Source: Syncephalis fuscata (taxonomy: Eukaryota > Zoopagomycota > Zoopagomycetes > Zoopagales > Piptocephalidaceae). Taken from it: 64,000 bases of DNA. This document shows positions 26,801 through 39,412 of the stretch, in pieces. Both the position numbers and the translations under genes were made by a program. Each line of letters begins with the position of its first letter. Position 1 is the stretch's first letter. The notes beneath the pieces are model-generated. The model was not told the DNA's origin. It saw only the letters and a list, made by a program, of their open reading frames with translations, and searched no databases. The stretch is taken from the NCBI GenBank assembly GCA_025786725.1, contig JAHLTZ010000008.1, positions 682,001 through 746,000 of the forward strand, written 5' to 3'.

Positions 26801-28983
26801 CTGTCTGGTCAACAGCACCTAGTGAAACGGCAACGGCAACATCCAGCAACACAAATGCTGGACGAGTGGTTGATAATACAGCACAGAACAAATTACAGCC
26901 ATTAACTGAAGAAAATGGTGATCGGCAAATTAATGCAGCTACAACTAATCAGCCGCAGGAAGAACAATCACCACCAGATGACTTTTTATTGGTCGGTGAG
27001 CAAGAGGAATCGGTTAAGACCAAGGGAAGCACTGATAGCAGCAACAATAAGCAAACCAGTGAATCGGCTATAACTACACCTACACTATCAGCACAAAATC
27101 TTTCATGTAAAAACAGTCCACAGAAAGAAAAGGCCACTCCAGTAGTTGAATCGACAAAGTGTAATAGCGAGCAACAGTCACTTGATGATGACAACACAAC
27201 AGAATCAAGTCAACAAGCAGAAGCAGTAAAGAGTGTTAAAGCAGCTACATTAGAAGTTACAAATGATAATAATTTATTACAGCTCCTACCTGCTTTACAG
27301 ACTATCTCGCCTTTTACATTGTCATCAGAAGGACAGCCGACTAGCTTATCGGGTACCAAGTCTAATAACGCTAATAATGGCCTGCCACTACTTGCTCAGT
27401 CATACCATCGCCCGATTATGATAATACAATTGATTTCTCGGATGAATATGATGAAAATGAAGATGAAGAAGACAACGACGACAATAATTCTAATCAATCA
27501 GGACTGAAGATGCTAATGATGATGATGAAAGCACTTGTCGTGGCCGTTCAGCTAAACAAGCAAGTCGGCCACGTCGTTCACAGGAATATCGACGCACTAA
27601 TCGTCTAAGCGGACTTAGCCGCAGCCGCAGTCGTAGCCGTAGTAGAACACGCGCTGGTCGCCACAATATGGGACGCCATCGCAATAAGCGTGAATCTAGC
27701 GGCATCTTCTCGCAGTTCGTTTGCGTAAACGTGACTCTGCCATGTCAGTTTGGAGTATTGATGTGCCTGACCAGACGCCACTACCAGCTGCACCGCCACC
27801 AGGCGTTCCTCCAGTCCCTCGTTTAACAACAGAGCTGGTTAGCATGCCTACGGTAACGCCAGCAAACGAACCTACATTAACACCTATGTCTTCATCACGT
27901 GCACCTACAACTACACCAGTTCATTCGGCTAATAATAAACTGGCCACAAGTAGTACGGCTAGCACGCTACCTGAATTAAATCTAGATCACGACAACCCAA
28001 GTACTGAATGGGTGCCACAGCCGACATTTGCCGCTGCCGTAGCCAATGCTATGGCTTCATTGACTGCCGATGAAGCAGCCACATTAGCCCAGGCTAGTGC
28101 AATAGCTACTAACAGCAAAGGAAATGCTTCTCAGCCTGCACCAAATAATATCATTAACGATATGTTGCAACGATTGGCCGAATCTAATCCAGAGCTGCTT
28201 AATGAAGGCTATACCGGTTCTATATTTGATCTTTGGGCCGATGACAATACTCAAGAAGAGAACGAAGAGGATTTGGACGAAGTTAATGAGTTGGATCAAG
28301 ATGATAAGGCAGTAATAGCGGAAATGATGCAACAACACGCTGCAACATCAGCTAATCAGGATTATAAGCCAGCATCTACAGCTACACCAAATCCAGTATC
28401 ATTACTAAATCGATCAAATACACTTGCCGTAAGTAATAGAATAGTTTAAATACTAAATAGCTAACCAATTAATGGATTGATTTAATAGTCAAAAACATAT
28501 CGATCGGCACGGGAAATTGGCTATAATCGTTTATATATAAATCACGGCATTCCAACACCTTTATCTGCCGGTGCTGGTGAACCCATCGACAGCTTTCCAC
28601 ACTTGGCACGAGAACGATCTGCTACGGTCGATGCAGTTCCTCACGCTACCATAAGCCGACGAGGTACAGAATATCGATCAACCCGTTCACGAGATATACC
28701 ACTGGAAAGTGATAATACCGATTTATTTTCTGTAATGGCCAGCACTGTAACAGGCAGCAGTGGTCATCATAACCATGGTGAAGTTATTCGTGGTCGTGCA
28801 CGAGCTGCTACAGAAATTATTACTATCAACGAACCACCTATCAATACTACCAATACTACTACTACTACAGCAGATCAAGAGTCCGCAGAAGGTGCTGAGC
28901 CATCATCGTCTCGTAAAAAGACAAATGCCACGGCAACTACCGCAAAGCTGGATGATTTGATGAAGGAACTAGTTTGTGTTTAA
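23823..28983 (+). CDS. Large low-complexity protein of unknown function
   Basis: Not recognised. It begins MATTNITDLDFFSLSPVLD. Features seen: an Asn run (about 24397-24418), Gln-rich stretches including runs at about 25936-26035, proline clusters (PPPPGHRPPPAPP), a highly acidic region, an Arg/Ser-repeat and Arg-rich region at about 27600-27680, and a helical acidic stretch near 28180-28330. One clear intron, 28429-28488, joins the frame phase 0 to a final exon ending at 28983. No enzyme domain or TM helix was found; the composition suggests a disordered nuclear or cytoplasmic scaffold (inference). The frame breaks at about 24085, 25545, 27411, 27508 and 27700, mostly -1 beside short homopolymers, yet coding character (sense codons, low-complexity protein texture) continues on both sides. 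Two or more adjacent genes cannot be fully excluded. Confidence 0.55.
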
Positions 28984-29268
28984 TAATTGCTTATCTATTC
29001 CCATTTCACGCTGTACGACACCTTTTTTGTTTTCTACTATCATCTAGTTCTATATTCTATCTCTACAGTAATAATAAACATTTATTGACTAAATTGATTG
29101 TTTTTGCAAACTTGCAACTATCTTTGATGATAAGTGTAATAACTTTTAAAGATAATTGTTCTGTTTTAATATGACTATCGTCAATCTATACAATTCTAAA
29201 AGGTCACTGATTACGAATAAAGGTTGTCATTTATTACGCTTGTAACAATAGTTTAAATATAATATAAT
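28984..29268. other. Intergenic, AT-rich
   Basis: Short region between the large unknown gene and the pseudogene 3' end. Nothing was recognised. Confidence 0.5.
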
Positions 29269-30439
29269 CTATTGCCTAATAATAGAATTGGTAATATAAC
29301 TGGCCACTAATAATTGTACTCGTAATTTTTGATTATTTAAAATATTGCTACACCGTTTAGCCAGCTGTGTAAAGTTGCGAGTCAATTGTTTATGTATTGG
29401 TCTTGTCTCCATGGTTGTATGGCACTCAATAGTTGTCATTCCACAAAGTGGCACTCAATCTTCTTCTTGGGCAGTCTCTTTTGGTCGTGGTCATCGTATA
29501 CCAAATACTGGCAAAAACACAAGTGCACACAATATGTATGCTGTGTCAAATACAGCCACTGTTGCAGATATTTCAGTGGACTGTAGCCATAATCTAAAAG
29601 CAATATTGGCTGTATAACACACTGCAAATACGATATATATAACAAAGCCCAGTAATGCAAATAACTTCAACTAGTGCAGTGCATAATGGTTAGTACCTAG
29701 CATACTGGTTTTGTTCTGATATTTACTCGTATAAACCGATAACGACCTTTAGAATGCTTTTTGAGTTTGTAGACGTTTACTTCAAACCATACTTCTAATA
29801 AATAACCAGATTATTACGCTTGACTTACATAATATCCATTCAACTTACCAAATCCACCAAAAATGATAGTATTGAGCCAGGATAATACAAATATAATGGC
29901 TTACGCATTTATTTGATTATTAAAAAGTATTCTAAACCCATCAGAGCTTATATCACTGCCTGCTGCTGTAAATATGGCACGAGAAATGTTTAGATTAATA
30001 TCAAAAACAGTAATTAAACAAATATAACGGATTGGATTATATCGAAAGATTAGCATTAAATGAAGTAATGGTAAAGAAGAAAATTGAATATTAGCATTTC
30101 AGCTTCGGATATATCGGTATGTCAATTCATTGTTGCAATTTTAATTGACTTGTACTTAGTTAACGCATTATAAAATTGTTGCTCATTCTGATCCATGATT
30201 TAATCATTGATTGGTAAAAAGTAGCAGGTGTCAGTTGCGTTATCATGAGCAAGGATACTTGTAAGTCCTATGCCTTTGTATCGATAATAAAATTTTGGAT
30301 GAAGAAAGTGATTATTAAGCGGGAAAGTTAAATTGTGATAGCTATCTATAAAAGTAATTTTTGCGCTAATAGTCTTCAGCTGTGTTGAAAAAAAAGTGAT
30401 AAAAAGTAAGCATAATTTTTGGTAGTTTAAAAGTTGCAT
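29269..30439 (-). pseudogene. Decayed multi-TM receptor-like gene
   Basis: Reading the minus strand from ATG 30439 gives a signal peptide (MQLLNYQKLCLLFITFFSTQ) and a luminal segment with GIGLTSILAHDNATDTCYF, which looks like a protease-associated (PA) type fold. In-frame TAA (30200-30202) and TGA follow, but the same frame continues with coding texture. A -1 break (about 30080) leads into hydrophobic segments (RYNPIRYICLITVFDI, AIIFVLSWLNTIIFGG). Introns that still fit are 29795-29848 and a very short 29671-29705 containing tactaac. A last helix pair (LKLFALLGFVIYIVFAVCY, AYILCALVFLPVFGI) precedes two TGA codons and an open tail to TAG at 29269. Several different stop codons plus a shift argue for decay rather than one error. 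Family unknown. Confidence 0.6.
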
Positions 30440-31377
30440 GTTGTAAACTAAAGTAAAAACAGTTTGTGTGGGCTTTAATAATTAGATATGACTACTAATA
30501 TATATGGAGATCAAACACACGGCTAAGAATGCATCCCAATAGCACTAGTCTTAGGCCTAGGCTTTGTACAGTCATTTAACTTGAGTATGTGCAATGTCAT
30601 GTGTTTTTGCTAAAAGCACGCAAAACATGCTAAACATTGATAACATATGAAAATACATAATATATCAACTTAAATGTGCATGTAATTTGGCACAATTCTT
30701 TTTGGTTTCATCATTAATTAAACAAAAGAAATGAGGCTTTATTATTAGTCGTTAACTATTTGATCTGAATAGAATAAATGGTCCTGAATGGTGGTCCGTG
30801 ATTCAAATAAAAGATGAGGTAAACTAGAACACAAAAAAGCCATTGTTTAGATTATCACATAACAGTTTTTCCTGTTTTGTGCTTCATTTCAAAAACAGCA
30901 ACAATAACAACTTTGCCGAATAAGGCCCTGTGCAGTTAAAAGTAAGCGTTGTTTACTGGCTGTCGATGACTGAACAGTGCGGTAGTGTGCCCAAACACGT
31001 CTTATTTCAAACCAAAGCTACTAATTTTAATTCTGCACGTTTGAATTAAATTATATTTATATAACTGTATAGTACTGTCGCAATTCGGATATATAATTAA
31101 AAGTATAATAATGTAAATAGCAACGATGTAAACATATCTTTAAGTGGCGTTATTAATTATTATAATATTAAGCATGAGATATTTAAGACCGTATAGAATG
31201 AAAATCAACTATGACAATTCAAGTTTATTTCCATATACATAGATACACTATTTTATACAATATAAAAATGCAATTATGTAATTGTCAAATAGTTTATTTC
31301 AAATAATACTTCGTTATATATAGCTGTGTGTAAAAGTAAATGGATAAGCAAAATTTTATGGCTATTAATAATACTGG
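30440..31377. other. Intergenic, about 0.94 kb
   Basis: AT-rich sequence upstream of the pseudogene and downstream of the orphan minus-strand gene. Nothing was recognised. Confidence 0.55.
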
Positions 31378-33561
31378 CTAATAAAATAGAAAATCAAACG
31401 TCTCTCTTTCTTGATCCGGCTGACATGATTTACTGGTTAAAGATCCATCTGGATTAATAGATGTGTATGTCTCTGGTGTTACGATGGGTGTATCTTCTTG
31501 GTTAGTGGTACTGTCGTTGCAACTATCTTCATTACCATCTGATGATGCTAATGAATAATCTAGATCATAATTGAAATTAACCATGATTGAGCGTGGGTCA
31601 AGCGAATGGGCTGTAGTGGTAGATAAGCTAGTGTTTGATGTATTCAATGTTTTTCGTGACTTTGATCTTCGATTAACTGTAACTTCTGACAGCCATAAAG
31701 ACTGTTCGTTATTTTCAGCTTCATCTATTTTCGTTTGCCATGCTTCAATGTGACTTGTTGATGACCAGCCAGGTTCTGGCTCCTGATCTGACCATAGTTC
31801 ATCTTTGTCAATTACCGGTAAGTTCCGTAGAGTACAATTATTTTCGTTTTTAATTTCTTTAAGATCGTTATTTTCTGTTGATTTCTGTTGTAACGCTTTG
31901 TTTGTGCCAATGAATGAGCCATAAGGCATTGAATCATCAGCAGAGTACTCTTCCTGCTCCAATACCCAAGAGTCATTGCTTTTACATCGTTTTATAGGCG
32001 ATCTTCTCTGTTTATCTTTTTTATCTGTAAATGGTTTTGTTATTTCAAGGCCTAGATTAAATCAGTTACAAAAATGTATCGTTATATTTATATTCAAATA
32101 CACACCTTTTACAGTAAACTGAGGATTAGATTGTAAAGTTTGATACATAGTGCTGCTGTTATTATTACTATTACTACCAAACTCCATGTTATTGTCAAAT
32201 GATACTCCTGGTATTACTCTTTCTTTATCTTGCTCAAAATAATACCGATCAATCGATGGATGCTGTCTTTTGTGCCAGTATTGTTTCATATTGGATATTG
32301 GCGATTTCGGCACCGTTGCTCCGGATATCCTGTCGTTTTGATAGATATTTGGCTCATTAAATAAGCTATCTATATTCTGCGACCGCATAGCTACTAAACC
32401 GCGTAATTCATAATTCTGCTTTGCTTGTCGATGAACGCTTTGTCCTACTTATATTATTACATTTATAAACCAAAAATAGAACTAGGCTACTTACCTAGAA
32501 ATGATATAGGCTTTTCAGCAATAAAGCGATCTTCTTCATTTGCTTCCAAATAATGATTGCTGTTATAATTAGATTCGATAGGATCTTGCGACGGCAATCT
32601 AGACCTTGTAGTTGCATACTGAGGCAATGGTTCATAGCTCAAATATTTATCACTGGTATGAGCGTTCAACAGCTGAGCTGTGGTCAATGAAGAGCCAATA
32701 GTATTGACAGTAAAATAGCCGTGCTCTTGATTAAAATAATAGTGAGGCTTTGAAAAAGTTTACAGTATTAACTATTTACATAATCAATCATCATAGTTCA
32801 AGTTTTACATACCATGTTATTGTTGTCTTCATTTAATGTATTTACAAAAGTATTCTGCTTACCAACACCCTTCTCTTCTCGTCTTTTAAATTCTATCATA
32901 TCATTTGTATCATTATCAACTAGCATTGAATCTTCCTCGGCGTCTGGTGATGTAAATTGATCAATCTCTTTGTTAACTATGTCATTATTTGGTATGGTAA
33001 TAGTAAAATTGTTATCTAGATAATGATTTTTACGATGCTGATGATGAAGATTAGAATATATTGTTCGTGCAGAATACTTTTTTGCTGGTGTCTGTGATCC
33101 ACGCAATCTTTTTTGTTTAGATCGTATTTTTTCTGTTGATTTGCTTGCTATACTCGTATAAAATCCACCAAAGCCGTTATTAATATCATCAACCGGTTGA
33201 CACTCCTGGTAGGCTGTCTTTTTTACAGTGTTATTGCGCGTTAAATGGCTTGTCATATTGTTGCTGTCATCATTAGTTGATGCAATGTCCAAAATGTATC
33301 ATTTTTAATTGATGTGGTTTCAGTGCTGATATCAATGTCGGACAGGCTATCAAAATCATACAAGTTATCATAGTGCTCATTATTATTATTATTGACAGTA
33401 ACTGGTGCATCTTTGGAGCTAATTTGTTTGGAATACTCAATAGGGCCTTCTAAATCAAAGTCTAGCTCGCAAAAGTCGTCCCACATCACAGGCTCCTCTC
33501 CCAGTAAACCATTTGATGCCATGAATGTTGTTTGCACGCTGTTGCAGCGTTGTTTTGGCAA
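31378..33561 (-). CDS. Orphan Asn/Ser/Asp-rich protein, four exons
   Basis: Not recognised. Exons on the minus strand: 32813-33561, 32495-32747, about 32106-32444 and 31378-32051. The donors are gtatgt, gtaagt and gtgtgt, and frames agree across the splices; the acceptor of exon 3 could be 3 nt further out. The protein starts MPKQRCNSVQ or, 13 residues later, MASNGLLGEEP. It has acidic stretches, an Asn run, basic patches (KQKRLRG, KKDKQRRSPIKRCK) that could act as nuclear signals, and a Trp-containing acidic region (DELWSDQEPEPGW). No TM helix or enzyme domain is seen. One -1 frame break lies at about 33286-33292 in a T-run (antisense), with good coding on both sides. A disordered nuclear protein is the best guess. 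Confidence 0.62.
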
Positions 33562-34727
33562 ATGCTAATTGCTAATAAAAACTAAATCTGATGTTAGAAG
33601 CGTGAATGTATTGAATTAGTTCTATTTAGACATATTATACTAACCAGGGGGAGCTATATAGAGGTTCCTGCCTATTGTCCAGGGACTCTACAGCAACAAA
33701 GGAATGCAAACAAACAGTAATGAAAAGTGTTGAAAAACAAAGTGCTAGGAATTAACAGGCTAAAGAGAAATACTAGTCCATTGTCGGCTACTGGACCGCA
33801 TCCGCTTATGGAAAAGCGTGATACAGATTTTTCACAAGAAATGCTGTTGATAGATTTACTTTACATATCCAGTTTAGCTTGGTTCTTGAAATGTAAATTT
33901 TTCGTAAAAACTGTTAGCATCAGTAAATTATGTTATCTGTCCATGGTATTTTATGTCATAGTAACTTAAATTTAAAGCTTTCTAACTAATTAACTATTTG
34001 TATTTATTTGTTTTATTAGTACATTGTATTTTGGCAATAATAAATACTATTAAATGGCTATAACGGCAGATAAATTTCACCTTGCTATATTCTACTTGTG
34101 AGTTTAATGTTTAGTATAACAAATAAACACTTTTATGCTATTTTTAGAAGTCTGTTGAAGATAAAAATCTGACAATTATTCAGCAAAGAAAGAAAACATG
34201 TTTTAGATATCGTAGCTGCATCAGCGCTAAGAACCATCCAAGACATTGCATTGAGAACTTGTTTATATACGGTGACACAAAGAAAAACGCGGAAATAAAA
34301 CGGATGGCCATAGTAGTTTAGCAGCCGCCCCCTGCCAAATGTATCAGATGTTGCACATGCAGTGTTTTGACCCAACCATTCAAACAACCTGTTATAGCTG
34401 TTGTGTTGAGCTAGGCGTCTATATACCTTGAAGTGCCTAATGCTGCATTTTAAAAGGCAATTCATGTTGTGAAACAGGAGACACTAGAGCTTTCCTTCAA
34501 GGCATTGGCATTCGATGTAGAGCGAGCTTTTATAACGTGCATCCGCTTAAGCCGAACCAAACATTTGAACCAAAGTCCCTACACACACACTGTCGCCTAT
34601 CTATAGTATTAATTACCTGTAGTTTACCTTGAACAAGCTATTTCCGTTGTGATTTTTAAAGCGCTACAGCCTCGTCTTTGTTCATTATTAATCAAAATTA
34701 TTTATTAAATATTACCAGAATTATATA
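33562..34727. other. Divergent intergenic region, 1.2 kb
   Basis: Lies between the starts of the orphan gene (minus) and the 7TM gene (plus). Two ORFs (33727-33969 plus, 34133-34465 minus) have mildly protein-like text but no signal peptide, domain or splice support, so they are not called. Confidence 0.5.
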
Positions 34728-35705
34728 ATGCCAAATCTTGCAATAACCGGTGATATTAATTCATTTGATTATTTGATTAATTATGAGCTTTACAAAAAAG
34801 ATACTCGCCGATTTCCTACTGGGATTTATCTTCAACTTGTATTAAATACTATAATGTTTATTGTGTTTTTACGTAACTTCTACTATACCATTGGTCTAGT
34901 CATCAAATATCCTCGAAGGATTGCACCCTGGTGCTGCATGAGCACAACCACCATTGGTGTTCTTTTCTTTGGTATATGTGGCTTGCTTCATGCCCTCCCC
35001 GGTGGTCCTACTTGTCGCACGCTTTTGTGGGCAGTTATCGTTGGATTGACAGTAAATTCAGTATGCACATCAATTGTTTTACTTGAGCGCGCTTACTTAG
35101 CTCATCAATGCAACCGACGGTTATTAGGCGTAGGCGTCTGTCTTATTTTACTGGAGCCGCTGTTTTTCTATCTAATTGCTACAAATAGCGAAGTATTAGT
35201 GACAGCCAAATCTGGGTGTCATATCCACTTTTCCTACTATTTGCCACTGGTGCAGTTTTTTTTAAATGCCCCCGTCAACATGGTATTATCTATTGCTTTT
35301 CTAATTGTTGTGTATCGAAAATACCAACGTTACGGCGATAAATGCTGGCAAATGCTGATGCGCGAAGGTACCGTCACAATGCTATTGGTGTTAGTATCAA
35401 ACTTTTTATGCATGATACTCAATATTGTTCGTGTTTTTGGTGGCATCACAATTATACTTTACATAATTGAATGGTAAGATGGTGGCAATGACAAATGCTG
35501 ATATGATATTGTGTAATACTAACATGTGCTAATCATTAGGACCGTTGTCTCTACAATGATAATGGAAAGTTTACGAAGATTTGATACATTTACAAATCAA
35601 CCTGAATCCGAGAAAGCGTATACTATTAAGCTGGATAATACTTTTTTTGGTAGCAATATTGCCACAATAACCGTCGTTAGCTTTAATGAAACGGTTCACG
35701 AGTGA
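34728..35705 (+). CDS. Seven-transmembrane, GPCR-like protein
   Basis: Two exons, 34728-35473 and 35540-35705 (66-bp intron, gtaaga...attag; the split codon restores a Trp), giving about 303 residues. Seven hydrophobic segments can be read: LNTIMFIVFLRNFYYTIGL, a CCMSTTTIGVLFFGICGLL helix, LLWAVIVGLTVNSVCTSIVL, LLGVGVCLILLEPLFFYLI, a long fifth helix near VQFFLNAPVNMVLSIAFLIV, TMLLVLVSNFLCMILNI, and ITIILYIIEWTVV. Helix 3 ends in LLERAYLAHQ, at the place where receptors carry an E/D-R-Y-type motif. The N-terminus is short (about 30 residues) and polar, and there is no signal peptide. The C-tail is about 45 residues with Ser/Thr. Orphan family; signalling through a G protein is inference. Intact, no frame break. 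Confidence 0.72.
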
Positions 35706-36267
35706 ATATTTTTAATATTAGATGTATCATACCTAATATAAGCGTTACTGTTCTTTGTCTGCGTATGTGGAATAAAAATAACTATATATGAAATTTACAT
35801 GTATTTTGGATTTTAAAGTGATAAATTTTAATATGATCATTATCAGAAATATGACCAATGTAGATATTACACGTTTAACTCTGTATTTTTTATTCTACTT
35901 TTCTATTGATACTAGGCATGTATTCATAAGCTGAAATCTAAATATTGATATTTAGCTTTGTTAGATTATAAAAATGATAAAAAGGTGATTAAATGATTAA
36001 GGCGTAGTAATATTGATGATAATATAGCATGTATATTTATATGCTTAAATAAACTGATTTGACATCTATATAAAATACATATAGCAATAAAGATATTATT
36101 TATTAATAAACATGTCTAGTAACTTATAGAATAGTATCAAGCTAAAAAATTAGATAAAATAAGTGTATGAATAACAATACTAAAGTTATAGTGTATACAA
36201 TTGACTGAGTACAATAAACAATAAACGAACGACATTTATTAATAGTAAGGGGGTATTATATGATACA

Positions 36268-36422
36268 TTATGTGTAATAGAATCAGTATATTATAAGAAT
36301 GATATAAATGGATAAAAAGAATATGCATATTGGATAATAAATATACGATAATGACAATTTAATCGTTAATATAATTTACCATTCAGTTCCATGCTCACTA
36401 ATAGAATGTTTAATTTCAATAT
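36268..36422 (-). repeat. Dispersed repeat copy, inverted relative to 54473-54625
   Basis: The reverse complement matches 54473-54625 over about 150 bp with few mismatches (shared blocks include ggaactgaatggtaaattat and ttgtcattatcgtatattta). No ORF is present in either copy. Confidence 0.75.
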
Positions 36423-36689
36423 ATGAATATTATTAGATTTAGCCATTTGCCTCCCAAAATCACAGTATAAATATTATTTTGTTAGCATCTTTCTTATAAT
36501 GACCACAAGAATGCAAAGAAAAAGAAAGCTAATGATAAAATTAGAAATAGAATTGAAAGTCGGAAACTCGATACAATGCCATAATAAGCTATTACTTTGA
36601 GCATGGCCATTGCTATTCTAAGCTTCCAGTTTCAGGCATAATTTTTTGATATGGTGGAGTACAATATCATCAAGTGAACATCAATTTAA

Positions 36690-37290
36690 TGCCATCTAAT
36701 TCTCCTTACTTTATTGATAGGCAGACTACTGTTGATTTGTTTTAATAATATGGCTTTTAAACTCGTATACACATGTTCTATATTTATTGTGATATTCAAA
36801 CTAAGCGGTGCTTTATTCCAAGTGCCATCATCTAAAGCTATGAGCTGTCTTAATCGTTTTTATCTTATAGAAACCATACAATTGCTGGTTATTCGTAATG
36901 TGAAACATTAAAATTTGTGTTTAAATTTACAGCATTTGCTACGGGATTACTTTTGATATTGGCATTTAAAAATAGCAACCACACAAAGCTAGCATTAGTG
37001 CAACAAACCACGTCTTACCCGTTTTGCACTATTCAATATATATAGAAACAAGAATGCAATTCTAAAAAAATTGTTCCTCAAATTCTATGTTGGAATATCG
37101 GAGATTTGCTACTTTTGAATTACTTCCATGTGCTTTTTTACAATTTCTTGTTCAAAGCATGCATGCCATATTTGTCCAACCTTTATAGCAAATGTATCGA
37201 TTATCTTATAGCGTATTTCGCTATAAATATCTGCATTTTTAGCAGGTCTGCTTGTTTAACCATCACATCCTATTTCCTCACGTACTAGTT
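36690..37290 (-). pseudogene. Possible decayed secreted-protein gene fragment
   Basis: On the minus strand two sense-rich stretches stand out in AT-rich DNA. One (about 37050-37200) reads DNRYICYKGWTNMACML, TGA, then a Cys/Lys/Asn-rich segment to TAG. The other (about 36690-36850) reads LIALDDGTWNKAPLSLNI and continues to TAA. Neither has a start or consistent splice sites, and they are in different frames. This may be a dead gene; it could also be chance. Confidence 0.3.
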
Positions 37291-37347
37291 TTATAGAAAG
37301 CACAGCCTCTTATTCAACAGCTCACTTTTGACATAGTCGTGTTTACA

Positions 37348-38466
37348 ATGAAATCAATTCTTGCTATCACAGCTACTGCGCTCATGCTGGTATCAGCTAC
37401 TCAAGCCACACCAGTTAATGGCATGTTGATTTATTCAAAAATACTGGCAAGTATCTACATTAAATATTCTTGTTTTTAATTAACGGTATTATTTACATAG
37501 AACCCAATAAGGGTATAAGCGATGAATTTAAAAGTACACTTGATATGCATAATATTCAGTTAATAGGCGAAAAAATTATTATGGACAATTTATACTATCG
37601 TGAAGGAAAACAAAATGGAGAGCCCATTAGAGTTGCATGTGGAGCAAGGTCAAACGCAGACAATAAGGCTCTTAGATTATACAAGGTAAGTTTATAAGCA
37701 ATAGATATACAAAACCAATGATGCGTATGAACAACAGGATCTAATGGGTAATCATCCATTACATAATGAGGATAGCACTATTTCATTTGCTATACCTAAA
37801 ACTAGCTTCTTTACCGATAAAATCATTTGCTATGTTTTGCCATACTACGATTGTCAAAAGAAATTTGAAGCTATTGCTGAAGAATTTCAAAAAAACAACC
37901 ACAAGCATAGTGATGCTGATGAAGACAAAATGTTGCAGCTGTGGAAAAAGATTGCAAAAGGTACGAGCTTTATTGTTTGTATATATATTATAAACTAAAC
38001 TGCAATCAGGTTTAAACTATTTAAAGAAATTGGGATGGCATGCCCACATGAATATTGATGGTAAATATATCATTGCTTATTAATATTAATATTAATGGTG
38101 TTATCAGATATTTGCGTCAATCAAGACAAAAGTGGATACAAAATACACTTTCTCCGGTTTAGCCATTCCACTCCAGTAAATGAACGTATAAATGTTCAGA
38201 GTGTAAATCGATTTATTATAAGACACACCATAGAGACTATTGAGCATAATAGACAACTGGTTTTAATTAGTCTACTTGACGACGGCACACCAGAGTCAAA
38301 GAAATATGATTGGAAAGATTTATATGCAGAACACGGTGGTCGTATAGATTTCAATGACCCGTCCAAGAAAGTATTTATTTCTGACATTAGAAACCAGTTA
38401 AACCCTTATAAGCATACCATCAACAGTATGCTTCTTGGCCCAATAACGACAAATAACGTGTCTTAA
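37348..38466 (+). CDS. Orphan secreted protein, five exons
   Basis: Family not recognised. A clear signal peptide starts at ATG 37348 (MKSILAITATALMLVSATQA, cleavage before TPVNG). Exons: 37348-37450, 37501-37685, 37738-37960, 38010-38060 and 38108-38466; introns of 50, 52, 49 and 47 bp all end in AG, and every phase fits. The mature chain is about 290 residues, with a hydrophilic N-terminal part (CQKKFEAIAEEFQKN), several isolated cysteines (VACGAR, IICYVL, YDCQKK, DICVNQ), and a C-terminal domain rich in Ile/Asn/Asp. There is no TM segment after the signal peptide and no known catalytic motif. Its place among a 7TM protein, decayed genes and repeats suggests lineage-specific accessory content. 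No frame break. Confidence 0.72.
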
Positions 38467-39412
38467 AAATAATCGACATTTCTTCAAATAAACCGTAGCA
38501 TGTTATAGTCTAATGATTGCAACTGTGTAATATATTCTAATATTGTTTATTTATTTAGCAACTATTCGCACATTATAACAATATATTATACTAACAACAT
38601 TCAGCATGTTTTAAATGGTATATGTCTAGCATTAAAGTATAGTAAATTGTAAAGTAACTAATTAGTAAATCATTTAGCATTTACTTAAACATTGATGAAG
38701 TATTTCTAAACAGTGTATTGTATAAACCATCAATACCATTGTAATTGTAAACAGACATATAAATAGCTGCACTACTGTCTATCTATCGTTTCTATCTAAA
38801 TATTACAATTAGCTGGTTATTATTGTGTTATAAGTATTAATGCTTACACTGCACCATAACCGGTATTATCAGCAATCCCATTGCTATTGTATCTATATTT
38901 TGCCCTTATATTCGAATAGTTATAAAGGCGCTTTATGATTAGTCTACAATAGACAATAATATAAATTATGCCATTGATCAATATTCTTTTATGAGAGTAA
39001 ACTTTGTTTAATATTATGCTCCAATATATATCATTACGGCATAAATAAAGATGGAATGATATTACTATAATAGATTAAATAAACCGTACGTATATGTTAA
39101 TTGTATAATATCATTGATTAGTTATATTGCTAATATATCGACTTCACTGGATGTCACAGTTAGAGCATCAGTTATAACATGGCGAAATTAGTTTATAGTT
39201 ACATTATCAGTATTTACGGAAAAGTAGAGCTAAATAATATAAAGTCAAACGCGTAATCTACATTAAACCGAATCTTTCGAGTAATAATTATATCAAAACA
39301 GTAAATACTATTTTTTGATTGACACTCAAACAACTACCGCGATTTGTTTTTATTTTGCTTTACATATGCAAACTATTCCGGTAATTTGCAACATTACAGC
39401 GACAATTGATTC
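38467..39412. other. Intergenic, 0.95 kb
   Basis: Very AT-rich, with no ORF or structure recognised. It includes the HAT1 promoter. Confidence 0.55.

Larger units (their letters stand above)
35706..37347. other. Intergenic region with repeat and coding remnants
   Basis: AT-rich. It contains a dispersed repeat copy (36268-36422) and, on the minus strand at about 36700-37290, stretches with coding texture interrupted by stops; both are described separately. No intact gene was found. Confidence 0.5.

Noticed and set aside
29269-30439. Alternative genetic code (TGA as Trp) to rescue the reading frame
   Set aside because: TAA also interrupts the frame, and intact genes in the window end with TGA, TAA and TAG alike.
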